Assembly (NCBI GenBank): GCA_039925145.1
Contig: JBDSZL010000087.1
Location: forward strand, 58,536 to 122,535
Direction of reading: 5' to 3'
DNA length: 64,000 nucleotides
DNA from: JBDSZL01 sp039925145
GTDB taxonomy: Bacteria > Acidobacteriota > Vicinamibacteria > Vicinamibacterales > SCN-69-37
Within the stretch, counting starts at the first letter, position 1, and the number at the start of each line of letters is the position of its first letter. The notes under the pieces were generated by a model. It searched no databases, was not told where the DNA came from, and was given only the letters and a program-made list of their open reading frames with translations. Positions 52,447 through 60,850 of this stretch are shown here, in pieces. The translations under genes and the position numbers were made by a program.

Positions 52447-53190
52447 CTAATACCTCACTTGGACCAGTGTCAGTCCGGCGGCCGGTGCCGTCGGTCCCGC
52501 CGCACTGCGGACGCGCGCGGCCAGGGCGTCGAGAACCGACTCCGGGGGTTTGAGACCACAGCCGACATCAACCAGCGTGCCCACCAGAATACGCACCATG
52601 TGCCGCAGGAAGCCGTCGCCGTCGACATGCACCGTGATGGTGCCCGGCGAGGCCCGGATGTCTACACGCGTGAGCGTGCGCACCCGGTCGAGCAGGAGTG
52701 ACCCTCGCCCTTCGAACGAGGTGAAGTCGTGCGTGCCTGTGAAGTGCAGCGCCGCCTGCCGCATCAGCTCAGGGTCGCACGGACGAGGCATATGCCAGAC
52801 GAACCACCGCTCGAACGGCAGCAGTACCCGGCCTGTCGCAATCTGGTAGCGGTACGACTTGCCGCGGGCGTCGTACTGCGCGTGGAACGTCGGCGCCGCA
52901 TCGGTGAGGTCCACGACCCGGACATCGGCCGGGAGGCGAATGTTCAACGCGCGCCACACCGAGGTCGCCGGCAAATCGAACGGCACCCGGATGCTCGCAA
53001 CCTGCCCAATCGCATGGACGCCGGCGTCGGTTCGGCCCGCACCTATGAGAACAGGCTCACTTCCCGTGCCGGCAAAGAGCGGACGGAACGCGCTTTCGAC
53101 CACTTGCTGAATGGAGGCGCCGCTGGCCTGACGCTGCCATCCGACATAGTTCGTGCCGTCGTAGGCGAGGGTCAGCCTCAATGTCCGCAT
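52447..53190 (-). CDS. truA: tRNA pseudouridine synthase A
   Basis: This 247-residue protein starts LRLTLAYDGTNYVGWQRQ, the conserved TruA beginning, and has the catalytic aspartate in GAGRTDAGVHAIGQVA. Also visible are KSYRYQIATG, the region DFTSFEGRG, and DGDGFLRHMVRILVGTLVDVG near the C-terminus. TruA isomerises uridines 38-40 in the anticodon stem of many tRNAs. The GTG/ATG-type start at 53190 lies 16 bp after pyrE, so the two are probably co-transcribed. It is followed by uppS. Firm assignment. Confidence 0.96.
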   Translation of the reverse strand: MRTLRLTLAYDGTNYVGWQRQASGASIQQVVESAFRPLFAGTGSEPVLIGAGRTDAGVHAIGQVASIRVPFDLPATSVWRALNIRLPADVRVVDLTDAAPTFHAQYDARGKSYRYQIATGRVLLPFERWFVWHMPRPCDPELMRQAALHFTGTHDFTSFEGRGSLLLDRVRTLTRVDIRASPGTITVHVDGDGFLRHMVRILVGTLVDVGCGLKPPESVLDALAARVRSAAGPTAPAAGLTLVQVRY

Positions 53191-53206
53191 CGACTCGGTC
53201 GCTCAG

Positions 53207-53776
53207 TCAGGCGCGCGATCCAGGCTTCACGACCGGCTGGCCTGCCGCGCACATCGGACACTGCTCGGGACTGTAGGCCGGAACCGCCACCGCGGACAGC
53301 ACGTGAAACGGCACCCCCAAATCCGCAGTGCCGCCACTGCGGTCCATGATCGCGCCGGCCGCCACGACCGTCGCCCCTCCTGCGGTCACGACGACCATGG
53401 TTTCCTTCGTCGACTTCCCCGTCGTGAGCACGTCCTCGATCACGACGACCCGGTCCCCCGCCTCCAGCGTAAATCCGCGGCGCATCGTCATGACGCCGTC
53501 GACCCGTTCCGAGAAGACGGCCCGCACGCCCAGAGCCCTGCCCACTTCGTGACCAATAATCAGGCCGCCCATGGCAGGCGACAACACCACAGTGGGCTCG
53601 TACGGGCGGAGGGCGTCCGCGAGGGCGCGGCCGAGCAGCTCGGCGTGCCGCGGATGCTGCAGCACCAGCGCACACTGTAGGTATCGGGAGCTGTGCAGCC
53701 CCGACGAGAGTTTGAAGTGCCCCTCGAGCAGAGCTCCCGACTGTTGGAACAGATCAATGACGGTCGAGGGATCCAT
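53207..53776 (-). CDS. pyrE: Orotate phosphoribosyltransferase
   Basis: This 189-residue protein has FKLSSGLHSSRYLQCA near the N-terminus, VVLSPAMGGLIIGHEVGRAL, and the PRPP loop VVVIEDVLTTGKST, typical of PyrE. It ends with a cysteine pair (CPMCAAGQPVVKPGS) as seen in the long-C-terminal, thermophile/archaeal type of PyrE. It converts orotate to OMP in pyrimidine synthesis. The ATG at 53776 has TATACT only 6 nt upstream and no Shine-Dalgarno; the upstream open frame to 54040 runs through the repeat tract and is spurious. A second, divergent paralogue lies in the pyr operon at 60233-60850. Confidence 0.93.
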   Translation of the reverse strand: MDPSTVIDLFQQSGALLEGHFKLSSGLHSSRYLQCALVLQHPRHAELLGRALADALRPYEPTVVLSPAMGGLIIGHEVGRALGVRAVFSERVDGVMTMRRGFTLEAGDRVVVIEDVLTTGKSTKETMVVVTAGGATVVAAGAIMDRSGGTADLGVPFHVLSAVAVPAYSPEQCPMCAAGQPVVKPGSRA

Positions 53777-53782
53777 GGGGGA

Positions 53783-53788
53783 AGTATA
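53783..53788 (-). promoter_or_regulatory. -10 box (TATACT) of a leaderless pyrE transcript
   Basis: On the minus strand TATACT ends 6 nt before the pyrE ATG at 53776. Its -35 region falls in the heptamer repeat tract at 53794-53870. Confidence 0.5.
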
Positions 53789-53793
53789 TAGAC

Positions 53794-53870
53794 GGCTCGG
53801 GGCTCGGGGCTCGGGGCTCGGGGCTTGGGGCTTGGGGCTTGGGCCTCGGGGCTTGGGGCTCGGGGCTTGG
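53794..53870. repeat. 11 tandem copies of a 7-bp unit (GGCTYGG)
   Basis: Counting unit by unit, 77 bp are made of 11 heptamers: four GGCTCGG, three GGCTTGG, one variant GCCTCGG, then GGCTTGG, GGCTCGG and GGCTTGG. The tract fills the whole space between the outward-facing -10 boxes of pyrE and the GT2 gene. On the plus strand it gives G4 runs every 7 nt, so it can in principle form G-quadruplexes, and copy-number change by slippage is likely. Confidence 0.95.
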
Positions 53871-53876
53871 TATATT
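53871..53876 (+). promoter_or_regulatory. -10 box (TATATT) of a leaderless GT2 transcript
   Basis: TATATT abuts the last heptamer and ends 6 nt before the GTG at 53883; no Shine-Dalgarno is present. Confidence 0.5.
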
Positions 53877-53882
53877 CCATCG

Positions 53883-54659
53883 GTGCCGAAGCTGACCGTG
53901 ACGGTCATCACCCTGAACGAGGCCGCCAACATCGATGCGTGCCTCGCCTCAGTGGTGTGGGCGGACGAAGTGCTGGTGGTCGACAGCGGCAGCGGCGATG
54001 GGACCGCCGATCGGGCGCGTGCCGCGGGGGCGCGCGTCATCGAGCGCGGGTGGCCTGGCTATTCGGCACAAAAGGACTTCGCGGCGGGCGAAGCGGCGCA
54101 CGACTGGATTCTCTCGCTCGATGCAGACGAGCGGGTCACGCCGCCGCTGGCAGAGCAGATCAGGCACGAGCTGGCCGGAGAGCCCGCCGTGTCTGGATTC
54201 CGCATCCCTCGCGTGCCCTGGCATCTGGGACGCTGGATTCGTACCACCGACTGGTATCCCGATTACCAACTGCGCCTGTACGACCGCCGCCGGGCGCGCT
54301 GGAACGCCCGTACCGTTCACGAATCCGTCGAGGCAGCCCAGCCGGTCGGGACACTGACCGGTGAACTGCAGCACTTTGCCTATCGCGACGTGAGCCATCA
54401 CCACGCGACGATCGATCGCTACACGACGCTTGCCGCCGAACAGATGCAGAAAGCCGGGCGGCGCGCCGGCATGGTCGATCTGCTTCTTCACCCACTCGCG
54501 GCGTTCCTGCGCAACTATCTGCTTCGGCGCGGGGTGCTCGACGGAGTCCCGGGCCTCATCATCTCGGTGATGAACGCCTATTACGTGTTCCTGAAGTTTG
54601 CAAAGCTCTGGGCGCTCCAGCACACCGCGGCCGGATCGATTCCCAGACGCCGCATGTAG
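53883..54659 (+). CDS. Family 2 glycosyltransferase (WaaE/KdtX-like)
   Basis: This 258-residue inverting glycosyltransferase has a GT-A fold with TVTVITLNEAANIDACLAS, VDSGSGDGTADRARA, the DxD-type DADE in LSLDADERV, and a C-terminal helix rich in aromatic residues (FLRNYLLRRGVLDG, then YYVFLKFAKLW). The pattern is that of WaaE/KdtX, beta-1,4-glucosyltransferases acting on lipopolysaccharide core heptose. The GTG at 53883 is fixed by the TATATT box; frames upstream run through repeats. A GT4 gene follows 10 bp after its end, so the pair may build part of a lipopolysaccharide core. Donor and acceptor are inferred. Confidence 0.85.
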   Translation: MPKLTVTVITLNEAANIDACLASVVWADEVLVVDSGSGDGTADRARAAGARVIERGWPGYSAQKDFAAGEAAHDWILSLDADERVTPPLAEQIRHELAGEPAVSGFRIPRVPWHLGRWIRTTDWYPDYQLRLYDRRRARWNARTVHESVEAAQPVGTLTGELQHFAYRDVSHHHATIDRYTTLAAEQMQKAGRRAGMVDLLLHPLAAFLRNYLLRRGVLDGVPGLIISVMNAYYVFLKFAKLWALQHTAAGSIPRRRM

Positions 54660-54669
54660 ATCCTCCGCC

Positions 54670-55764
54670 ATGCGCTCGCTCCACATCGACACCGCGCGCA
54701 GCTGGCGTGGCGGACAGAACCAGGTGCGGCTGACCGTCGCTGGTCTCGCCGCCGCGGGCCATCCGGTCGTGCTGATGGCGCACGCCGACGGCGAGCTGCT
54801 CCGCCGCACCGCGGCCACGGTGCCTGTGGAGCCGTTCACGCCTCGCAGTGAGTTCGATGTGCAGGCGGCGTGGCGCCTGGGCGCGGTGCTCGACAGCTTC
54901 CAACCAGATGTCGTTCACGCGCACGACCCGATGGCCGTGGCCCTCGCTTCGATGGCGCTCCAAATGCGCAGCGCCACGCGCCCACTCCTGGTCGCCGCGC
55001 GGCGCGTCGATTTCCACCTGAAACGGCACGCCTTTTCAAAGTGGAAGTACCGGCAGGTCGACGTGTTTATCGCGGCGTCGCGACTGATCGCGGCGATTCT
55101 CGAGCAGGATGGCATCGCGCCAACAAGCATCGAAATCGTCCACGACGGCGTCGACCTGCAGCAGATCGATCAGCAACCGCTCGTCGACGCGCATGCCGCG
55201 TTCTGGCTCCCGCATGGCGCTCCGCTCGTGGGCAACGTGGCCGCGCTTGCGCCGCACAAGGGCCAACGCTACCTGGTGGCCGCCGCCGCGCGGGCCGTCC
55301 GCGAGTTACCAGACGCGCGCTTCCTGATCATCGGCGACGGCGACCTGCGCGGCTCCCTCGAGCATCAAATCAAGTCGCTGGGGCTCGAGCGCCACGTCTT
55401 TCTGACAGGCTTCAGAGGCGATGTGATTGGACTGATGAAGTCCCTGGATCTATTCGTGATGAGCTCGGTCACCGAAGGGCTGGGCTCGGCCATCCTCGAG
55501 GCGATGGCGTGCGAACGTGCCGTGGTGGGCACCCATACCGGCGGAATCCCCGAGGCCGTGCTGCACGAACGAACAGGCCTCCTCGTCCCACCACATGACG
55601 AGACCGCACTCGCCGACGCGATGGTCCGTCTGCTACGCGATCCGGCGTTGCGGCAGAGCCTCGGCACAGAAGGACGCGTGCGTGTCACCGAGGAGTTCAG
55701 TGCCGATCGGATGGTCAGCCGCACGGCGGCGGTCTATGCGAAGTGGCTCGCCACGCCCCGCTGA
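54670..55764 (+). CDS. GT4-type glycosyltransferase
   Basis: This 364-residue protein begins MRSLHIDTARSWRGGQNQV, a start typical of GT4 enzymes near lipid A/core genes, with the GG loop for the acceptor. The C-terminal half has LVGNVAALAPHKGQRYLVAA, the sugar-nucleotide pocket EGLGSAILEAMACERAVVGT (E-x7-E) and HTGGIPEAV. It is cytoplasmic and membrane-associated. The ATG at 54670 lies 10 bp after the GT2 gene and the two are almost certainly one transcript from the TATATT promoter. It converges with a DinB-family gene 3 bp away. Its role in core or capsule synthesis is inferred from its neighbour. Confidence 0.88.
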   Translation: MRSLHIDTARSWRGGQNQVRLTVAGLAAAGHPVVLMAHADGELLRRTAATVPVEPFTPRSEFDVQAAWRLGAVLDSFQPDVVHAHDPMAVALASMALQMRSATRPLLVAARRVDFHLKRHAFSKWKYRQVDVFIAASRLIAAILEQDGIAPTSIEIVHDGVDLQQIDQQPLVDAHAAFWLPHGAPLVGNVAALAPHKGQRYLVAAAARAVRELPDARFLIIGDGDLRGSLEHQIKSLGLERHVFLTGFRGDVIGLMKSLDLFVMSSVTEGLGSAILEAMACERAVVGTHTGGIPEAVLHERTGLLVPPHDETALADAMVRLLRDPALRQSLGTEGRVRVTEEFSADRMVSRTAAVYAKWLATPR

Positions 55765-55767
55765 TCG

Positions 55768-56310
55768 CTACCAGCCCATCCGCTCGCGGAGCTTCGTGAT
55801 GTGTGCCACATGATGCCGCCCGTGCCACGCGTAAATCGCCAAAGTGAGATCCAGCGTTCGAAGACCAGCCTCCTCGTGCACGTACTGCCGACCCCAGGCG
55901 TCGGGCCCCATGGCCCGCAACATCGCCAGCGCGCGCTCATGGAGCGCTTCGAGCAACCGCAGCGACACGTCGAGGCCGGCCGTCGACGACGCGTCTGGCA
56001 GCGTGGCCCAGGCCGATTCGTCGTAGCCCTTCACGGTCGGCACCTCTTCGGTCAGCGCCAGCTTGAACCGGATATACGCATTCATGTGGCTGTCGCAGAG
56101 GTGATGAACCACCTGAGCCACAGTCCATCCACCCTCGCGATACGTCGTCTGCAATTGATCGGCGTCGAGGCCGTCGACCGCTGCTCGGAGTTTCGCGGGG
56201 GCCTGAGCAAACTGCTCCACCCACGTGTCGCGCAGTTCGGCGGTCACGTTGCGCGGCGGCTGGAAGCGGCCGAGCGGATAGCGCACATCGTCAATCGCAC
56301 TGGTCGTCAT
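55768..56310 (-). CDS. DinB family protein (putative metal-dependent hydrolase)
   Basis: This 180-residue protein is a DinB/YfiT-type four-helix bundle. It shows the metal-ligand histidines in AQVVHHLCDSHMNAY and YAWHGRHHVAHI near the C-terminus, with GGWTVAQVVHHL typical of the family. Members are often thiol-S-transferases or metalloenzymes of unknown substrate. GAGG lies 5 nt before the ATG at 56310; the open frame to 56328 is not used. It is 26 bp from the Gfo/Idh gene on the same strand and ends the long pyr-headed run, so it could be co-transcribed. Confidence 0.85.
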   Translation of the reverse strand: MTTSAIDDVRYPLGRFQPPRNVTAELRDTWVEQFAQAPAKLRAAVDGLDADQLQTTYREGGWTVAQVVHHLCDSHMNAYIRFKLALTEEVPTVKGYDESAWATLPDASSTAGLDVSLRLLEALHERALAMLRAMGPDAWGRQYVHEEAGLRTLDLTLAIYAWHGRHHVAHITKLRERMGW

Positions 56311-56336
56311 GGAATCCTCACGAGGCATTGGCTGCC

Positions 56337-57419
56337 CTACGCCTTCTTCGATAGTTGAACGACGTGCTTCTCGGCGGCCGATCGCCTCGCGGCTTCGATG
56401 ACCTGCAGCACGTTGATGGAGTCTTCTGGGCTCACCGGAGGCAAGCGCTCGCCTCTGAGGGCAGCAACCATCTGCTTGTAGAACTGGCCGTAGTCACCCG
56501 GGAGCGTCGGCACGACGATCGCCGGCTCGCTGCCGCCAGCCTCAATCTGGCCCCATGCCGACTCAGGCTCGAGGCCCCAGTCCTTCTCGTTCGGCCGATG
56601 GCCGGCTTTGAGGGCCGCCTCCTGCACGTCGAGCCCGTGCTTCACGTAGGTGCCGGCACTGCCGAGCAGACGGAACCGCGGCCCGAGCTGCCCGGCCACC
56701 ACGCTCATCCAGAGGTGCGATCGCACGCCGAGATCGTGCGTCAGCGCGACGAACACGTCGTCGCCTACTTCGACGCCGGGACGCCGGCAATCGACTTCCG
56801 CATACACGTGGGTGGCAGGACCAAACAGCAGCAGCGCCTGATCGATCAGGTGGCTGCCGAGGTCGAACAGCAGACCGCCGGCGTCTTCCGGCGCGGGGCT
56901 TTCGCGCCAGCCCGGCTTCGGCTCCGGGCGCCAGCGCTCGAAGCGCGACTCGAAGCGGAACGGCCGCCCGATCTGATCCTCTCCAAGCAGGCGGTGCACC
57001 GTCGCAAAATCGCCGTCGAAACGGCGGTTCTGGAAGACCGTCAGCAGCACACCGTCGCGCCGCGCTTCGTCGACGAGCTTGCGCGCGTCGGCCGCGGATG
57101 CCGCCAGTGGCTTGTCGACGATCACCGGCAGTTTTGCGCGGACGGCTGCCCTCGCCAGTGGCACATGCGCGGCGTTGGGCGCCGCGACGACGACGAGATC
57201 GAGCGAATCGGCCATGGACCAGAGTTCGTCTGTCGCCGTGCAAATTCGGGCCAGCGGGTAATCGCGCCGGGCGAGCTGCTGGCGGTCGGGGTTACCTGTG
57301 ACGATGGCCGACAGCTCGAGCCCAGGCGTCGTCGTGATGAAGGGCGCATGGAAATAGGCACCGGCCAGGCCGTAACCGATAAGTCCAACGCGGAAGGAGG
57401 CGTGGCCGGGCTGTGTCAT
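56337..57419 (-). CDS. Gfo/Idh/MocA family oxidoreductase
   Basis: This 360-residue protein has the nucleotide loop FRVGLIGYGLAGAYFHAPF, then AAPNAAHVPLARAAVRA, and the family's catalytic DKPLAASAADARKLVDEA with the lysine of the EKP-type motif. Its C-terminal domain (GGLLFDLGSHLIDQALLLFG) is the alpha/beta dimerisation part. It should oxidise or reduce sugars or their derivatives with NAD(P). The ATG at 57419 is the natural start, because the sequence further upstream reads poorly. It follows the 5'-nucleotidase-like gene by 58 bp on the same strand. Substrate is unknown. Confidence 0.9.
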   Translation of the reverse strand: MTQPGHASFRVGLIGYGLAGAYFHAPFITTTPGLELSAIVTGNPDRQQLARRDYPLARICTATDELWSMADSLDLVVVAAPNAAHVPLARAAVRAKLPVIVDKPLAASAADARKLVDEARRDGVLLTVFQNRRFDGDFATVHRLLGEDQIGRPFRFESRFERWRPEPKPGWRESPAPEDAGGLLFDLGSHLIDQALLLFGPATHVYAEVDCRRPGVEVGDDVFVALTHDLGVRSHLWMSVVAGQLGPRFRLLGSAGTYVKHGLDVQEAALKAGHRPNEKDWGLEPESAWGQIEAGGSEPAIVVPTLPGDYGQFYKQMVAALRGERLPPVSPEDSINVLQVIEAARRSAAEKHVVQLSKKA

Positions 57420-57477
57420 GAGTGTTGTGGGGGCGCCGCGCTGCGACAGTACCGGGCCCAGACGAGAGAATACCGCG

Positions 57478-59331
57478 TCATCGGCTGCCGCATCGTACCA
57501 GCGGGCCGTTCGGGTACTGCAGCCTCGGGTGGTTGGTGTCCACCCACTGCTCTTCGCGGATGCGGCCGCCGCGATCGCGCAGCCAGTCCACGACGGCTTC
57601 GCGTGCGAGTCTGCCGGTGTTCTCCACAACCAGGCCGGCGGCCGGCGCAACCGGCGCGAAGATGCCGTCGCCGTTCAATGCCAGGAAGTCGGTCGTAATG
57701 ACCCGCAGCCGTTCTGTGTCCGTAATCGCTGCGCCCGACGGCCGCGCCATTTCCACCACCAGCCGCCCGTTACGACATCCGGCGGCCGCATGCATGCCGG
57801 ACACGCCGAGTGCGTTGCGCTGCCGTGCAGTGGCGAAATGGGTCATGAGCACGCGGCGCAACTCGGCGCCCGTGAGTCGCACCTCCACCAGCGCATTGTC
57901 GAAAGGAAACATCTCGAAGACGCGGCCGTACGTCAGCGGGCCGGCTGCGAGATCCGCCCTGAGTCCTCCCGCTGTGTTGTTGATGGCCACATCGGCGCCT
58001 GGAACGGCCGCCAGCATCCCATCCGTGAACAGGTTTCCGAGTGCAGATTCGACGAGGCCGAATCGGCGGATGGGACCATCGAGGGTCACGCCCAGTGGCT
58101 GCGCCTTGCGGGCCCGCACTTCACGCTCCACGGACGTCAGCAGATCGCTCACCGCCCGGTGGGGAACCACTTGCCGGCCTTCGTAGCTGCTGGCGGAAGT
58201 GCCGCCCGCGTCCTCTGGTTGCGAACCGACGCACTGCTGGGTCGCTGCGTCGACGCGCCCGCACGTGCGCTGCGGCGCGAAGATATGGTGACCGGAGACA
58301 CGCTGAGCGCGAACGCTCACGGTGAGGTCGACACGACCGAAGGCCATGCCTCCCGAAAACGACTCCACAATCGGGATGCCATGAATCACATGGGCCATAG
58401 CGGCATGCGTGTGGCCGGCCACGATGACGTCAACCAGGCCGTTGGGCAGTGCGCGCGCCACCTCGCCGATCTCCGACGAGGCGTCACACGACGAAAGGTC
58501 AATCGGATTATCGAATCGCGTGCACGCCCCTCCGGCGTGCGCCGCTACGACAACAACGGCTGCCCCAGCGCGTCGTAGACGAGCCGCCTCGCTCGCGACG
58601 GTCGACGCCAGCGGCGCAATCCGGAGTTGTCGGGTGTTCGAGCCGATCGTCTGACGCAACGTCGACCGCGTGGTGACACCGATGATGGCGACCTTCACAC
58701 CCGCGCTGTCCAGAACCACCGACGGCTGCACGTGCGGCCACGCAATAGGGTTGTTGGTCGCCAGGTCGATGATGTTCGCGGCAAGGAGCGGAAAGCGGGC
58801 ACCGAGCGCCCGTGCTTTCAACGCACCGACCGGATCGTCAGCGGGCGTCTGCGGGGTGGCCGCGGCACCAACGGGACCGAAGTCGAAGTCGTGATTGCCG
58901 ATGGCTGCGGCGCTATAGCCCAGCAGGTTGTAGGCCGCAATGACGGTCGCGCCTTCAGAGATGCTCGACTCGAGCGTCCCCTGAAACATGTCGCCAGCGT
59001 CCACGAGCACGACGGCGCCTCCATCTGCCGACCGCGCCGCGCGCAGGTTGTCGAGGTAACCGCCGAGCAGCGCGAGTCCCCCGCCACCACCGCGGGGCAA
59101 GACTCCCCCGTGGAGATCGTTGGTGCCGACGACCGAGATGGTGACCTGATCGTCGGCGCGCGGCCTCTGCGAAGCCGACGAGCGCTGCTCGCTCCCTCGC
59201 ACAAGTCCGGTTGGAGGGTCACCGCCATACAGCACGCCGCCGCCCAGGACGGCCGCCGTGCCGACAGCGATGAGCGCAATCGCACTCAGGCCGATGCGGA
59301 ACGGTTTCGCGAAGCCACGCCCCTGACTCAT
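57478..59331 (-). CDS. Periplasmic metallophosphoesterase / 5'-nucleotidase family protein
   Basis: This 617-residue protein has an N-terminal signal/anchor helix (IGLSAIALIAVGTAAVLGG). The calcineurin-like domain shows GTNDLHGGVLP, LVDAGDMFQGT, GNHDFDFG, AHAGG and GHTHAAM, the five metal-binding blocks. The C-terminal 5'-nucleotidase domain carries AINNTAGGLRADLAAG and FPFDNALVEVRLTGAEL for nucleobase recognition. It probably dephosphorylates nucleotides in the periplasm. Its place 9 bp downstream of TIGR02757 and within the pyr run suggests nucleotide salvage. The start may be the ATG at 59331 or the GTG at 59337. Confidence 0.9.
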   Translation of the reverse strand: MSQGRGFAKPFRIGLSAIALIAVGTAAVLGGGVLYGGDPPTGLVRGSEQRSSASQRPRADDQVTISVVGTNDLHGGVLPRGGGGGLALLGGYLDNLRAARSADGGAVVLVDAGDMFQGTLESSISEGATVIAAYNLLGYSAAAIGNHDFDFGPVGAAATPQTPADDPVGALKARALGARFPLLAANIIDLATNNPIAWPHVQPSVVLDSAGVKVAIIGVTTRSTLRQTIGSNTRQLRIAPLASTVASEAARLRRAGAAVVVVAAHAGGACTRFDNPIDLSSCDASSEIGEVARALPNGLVDVIVAGHTHAAMAHVIHGIPIVESFSGGMAFGRVDLTVSVRAQRVSGHHIFAPQRTCGRVDAATQQCVGSQPEDAGGTSASSYEGRQVVPHRAVSDLLTSVEREVRARKAQPLGVTLDGPIRRFGLVESALGNLFTDGMLAAVPGADVAINNTAGGLRADLAAGPLTYGRVFEMFPFDNALVEVRLTGAELRRVLMTHFATARQRNALGVSGMHAAAGCRNGRLVVEMARPSGAAITDTERLRVITTDFLALNGDGIFAPVAPAAGLVVENTGRLAREAVVDWLRDRGGRIREEQWVDTNHPRLQYPNGPLVRCGSR

Positions 59332-59340
59332 GCGCACTCT

Positions 59341-60216
59341 TCAGGATTTCGGCCGGCAGAGACCGCGCAATTGACAGTGCGTGCTGCCCTTGACGGTACG
59401 CCACCCACACGATCCCATCATGCTGAGGTGGCACAGCGAGAAGTCGTAGCGCACGGGGTCCTCCGGATCGAGTGCCCGCAGCGCGTCGGTGATCTCGACA
59501 GCCATCTTCCAGCCCGGGGTCTGTCGCTCGGTCAGCCGCAGGCATCGCCCGACGCGAATGGTGTGCGTGTCGAGCGGCACGATCAGCTGCGACGATCGCA
59601 CGCGGGTCCACCCGCCGGGATCGACGGCGTCGTGCCGCACCATCCAGCGCAGGAACAGATTCACACGCTTGCACGCCGACCCGGTCGACGGTCGCGAGAA
59701 GAAGTAGCAGACGCCAGGGTTCGCCGGAACGCGAGGGCCGTAGGCGGGACGTAAATCGACTGCGCGTGCTTCCGAGCAGAATCGTTCGATGGCCGCTTCT
59801 ACGTCCGGCGCGCCCGAGTCCAGTCCCGCTGCGAACGCGTTTTCCAACGAGCCGTGCCGGGCGATTGTCTGGCGCAGCACCCAGACGAACGCGACGAGAT
59901 CGTTTCCGCGTGTCCAGCGGTGGACAAGGGGCAGAAGGCGAACACCATCGCGACCGGGGTCGAACGTGCGGACCCGCTCGGCCGGATGATCGCCCAGCAC
60001 GGCACACACCGCCTCGACGGATGCCATCACGGACGCCACACGCCCAAACGCCAGGCCCGCTGCGATGAAGGCCACGATCTCACGATCGTCCACTCGCTCG
60101 TACCTGCGCACGATCTGGATCGGATCGAGCGCGCTCTCCGGCGCATTGAAGGACAGGTAGAGGTCGTCGAGTCGTGTCTTCAACGACGCGCGCCGGGCGC
60201 TCGGATGGGATCGCAT
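59341..60216 (-). CDS. TIGR02757 family protein (DUF2400)
   Basis: This 291-residue protein matches the TIGR02757 family: IVAFIAAGLAFGRV near the N-terminus, CKRVNLFLRWMVR with RQDAVDLG-like HDAVDPGGW, SQLIVPLDTHTIRVGR, and RYDFSLCHLSMMG. The end has four cysteines (C-x7-C-x10-C-x5-C) resembling, though not matching, the iron-sulfur loop of HhH-GPD DNA glycosylases, to which the family is related. A DNA-repair or nucleic-acid role is inferred. The ATG at 60216 is chosen; the frame is open to 60279. It lies 16 bp after the PyrE-like gene. Confidence 0.87.
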   Translation of the reverse strand: MRSHPSARRASLKTRLDDLYLSFNAPESALDPIQIVRRYERVDDREIVAFIAAGLAFGRVASVMASVEAVCAVLGDHPAERVRTFDPGRDGVRLLPLVHRWTRGNDLVAFVWVLRQTIARHGSLENAFAAGLDSGAPDVEAAIERFCSEARAVDLRPAYGPRVPANPGVCYFFSRPSTGSACKRVNLFLRWMVRHDAVDPGGWTRVRSSQLIVPLDTHTIRVGRCLRLTERQTPGWKMAVEITDALRALDPEDPVRYDFSLCHLSMMGSCGWRTVKGSTHCQLRGLCRPKS

Positions 60217-60232
60217 GCCTGCTGGAGCCTGG

Positions 60233-60850
60233 TCAGAACTTCGTGACAGGCACCCCACTCCGGCAGAGCGGGCAGTCATTCAATGGAAAGTTGTCGGCAG
60301 CGTGGTATTCCGCCAGCGCGAAGTTCGGCACGCCGATGTCGACGACGGATTCGAGGCGATCGTAAATTTGCGCGGTCGCGACGACCGTGCCGCCCGCCTC
60401 CTCGATGGCCTGCTTGGCCCGCTCAAATGTCTTTCCCGTGTTCCGCACATCGTCGGCGAGGAGCACACGCTTCCCGGCGATGACCGAACGGTAGAACGGG
60501 CGAAGGGCGGGGGCGTCCCCCTCGAGCGACAACGGTGCGAAGCTCGTCGCGGGCAGACTCAGGCTGCGGCGGCTGTCGAGCAGGCCGGCGATCGTGTGGG
60601 CCAGCAGCGCGCCACCCATCACGGGGCCGGCCACGACGTCCGTCTCACCGATTACCGTCTCGGGAAGCACGTCGATCAGATCCTGCGCGAGCCTCCAGAT
60701 CATGGACGGCTGCCGGAAGATGCGGTGCGGGTTCAAGTACACGCGTCCGTGGTAGCCGTTGCCGTAGTCGAAATGGCCGTCGACCATCAGCACGTCGAAA
60801 TCCTGCAGATGTGCCAGGGCCTGCTTGCGAAGGTCGTCGCGCCGGGTCAT
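60233..60850 (-). CDS. PyrE-like phosphoribosyltransferase, divergent paralogue
   Basis: This 205-residue protein has a phosphoribosyltransferase fold with VVAGPVMGGALLAHTIAGL and the PRPP loop VLLADDVRNTGKTFERA, where the usual second residue TT is replaced by NT. The end CPLCRSGVPVTKF matches the cysteine pair of the other PyrE in this window. It probably acts on orotate or another nucleobase. The ATG at 60850 overlaps the pyrC stop by 4 bp, so it is in the pyr operon. Divergence in the PRPP loop leaves its substrate open. Confidence 0.82.
   Translation of the reverse strand: MTRRDDLRKQALAHLQDFDVLMVDGHFDYGNGYHGRVYLNPHRIFRQPSMIWRLAQDLIDVLPETVIGETDVVAGPVMGGALLAHTIAGLLDSRRSLSLPATSFAPLSLEGDAPALRPFYRSVIAGKRVLLADDVRNTGKTFERAKQAIEEAGGTVVATAQIYDRLESVVDIGVPNFALAEYHAADNFPLNDCPLCRSGVPVTKF

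Noticed and set aside
53794..53870. The heptamer tract as a CRISPR array or coding region
   Set aside because: Units are 7 bp without spacers, and the frames through it give only low-complexity Pro/Ser/Lys peptides.
53777..54040. Extended PyrE N-terminus reaching 54040
   Set aside because: The extension runs through the heptamer repeats and antisense of the GT2 gene; PyrE has its normal length from 53776.
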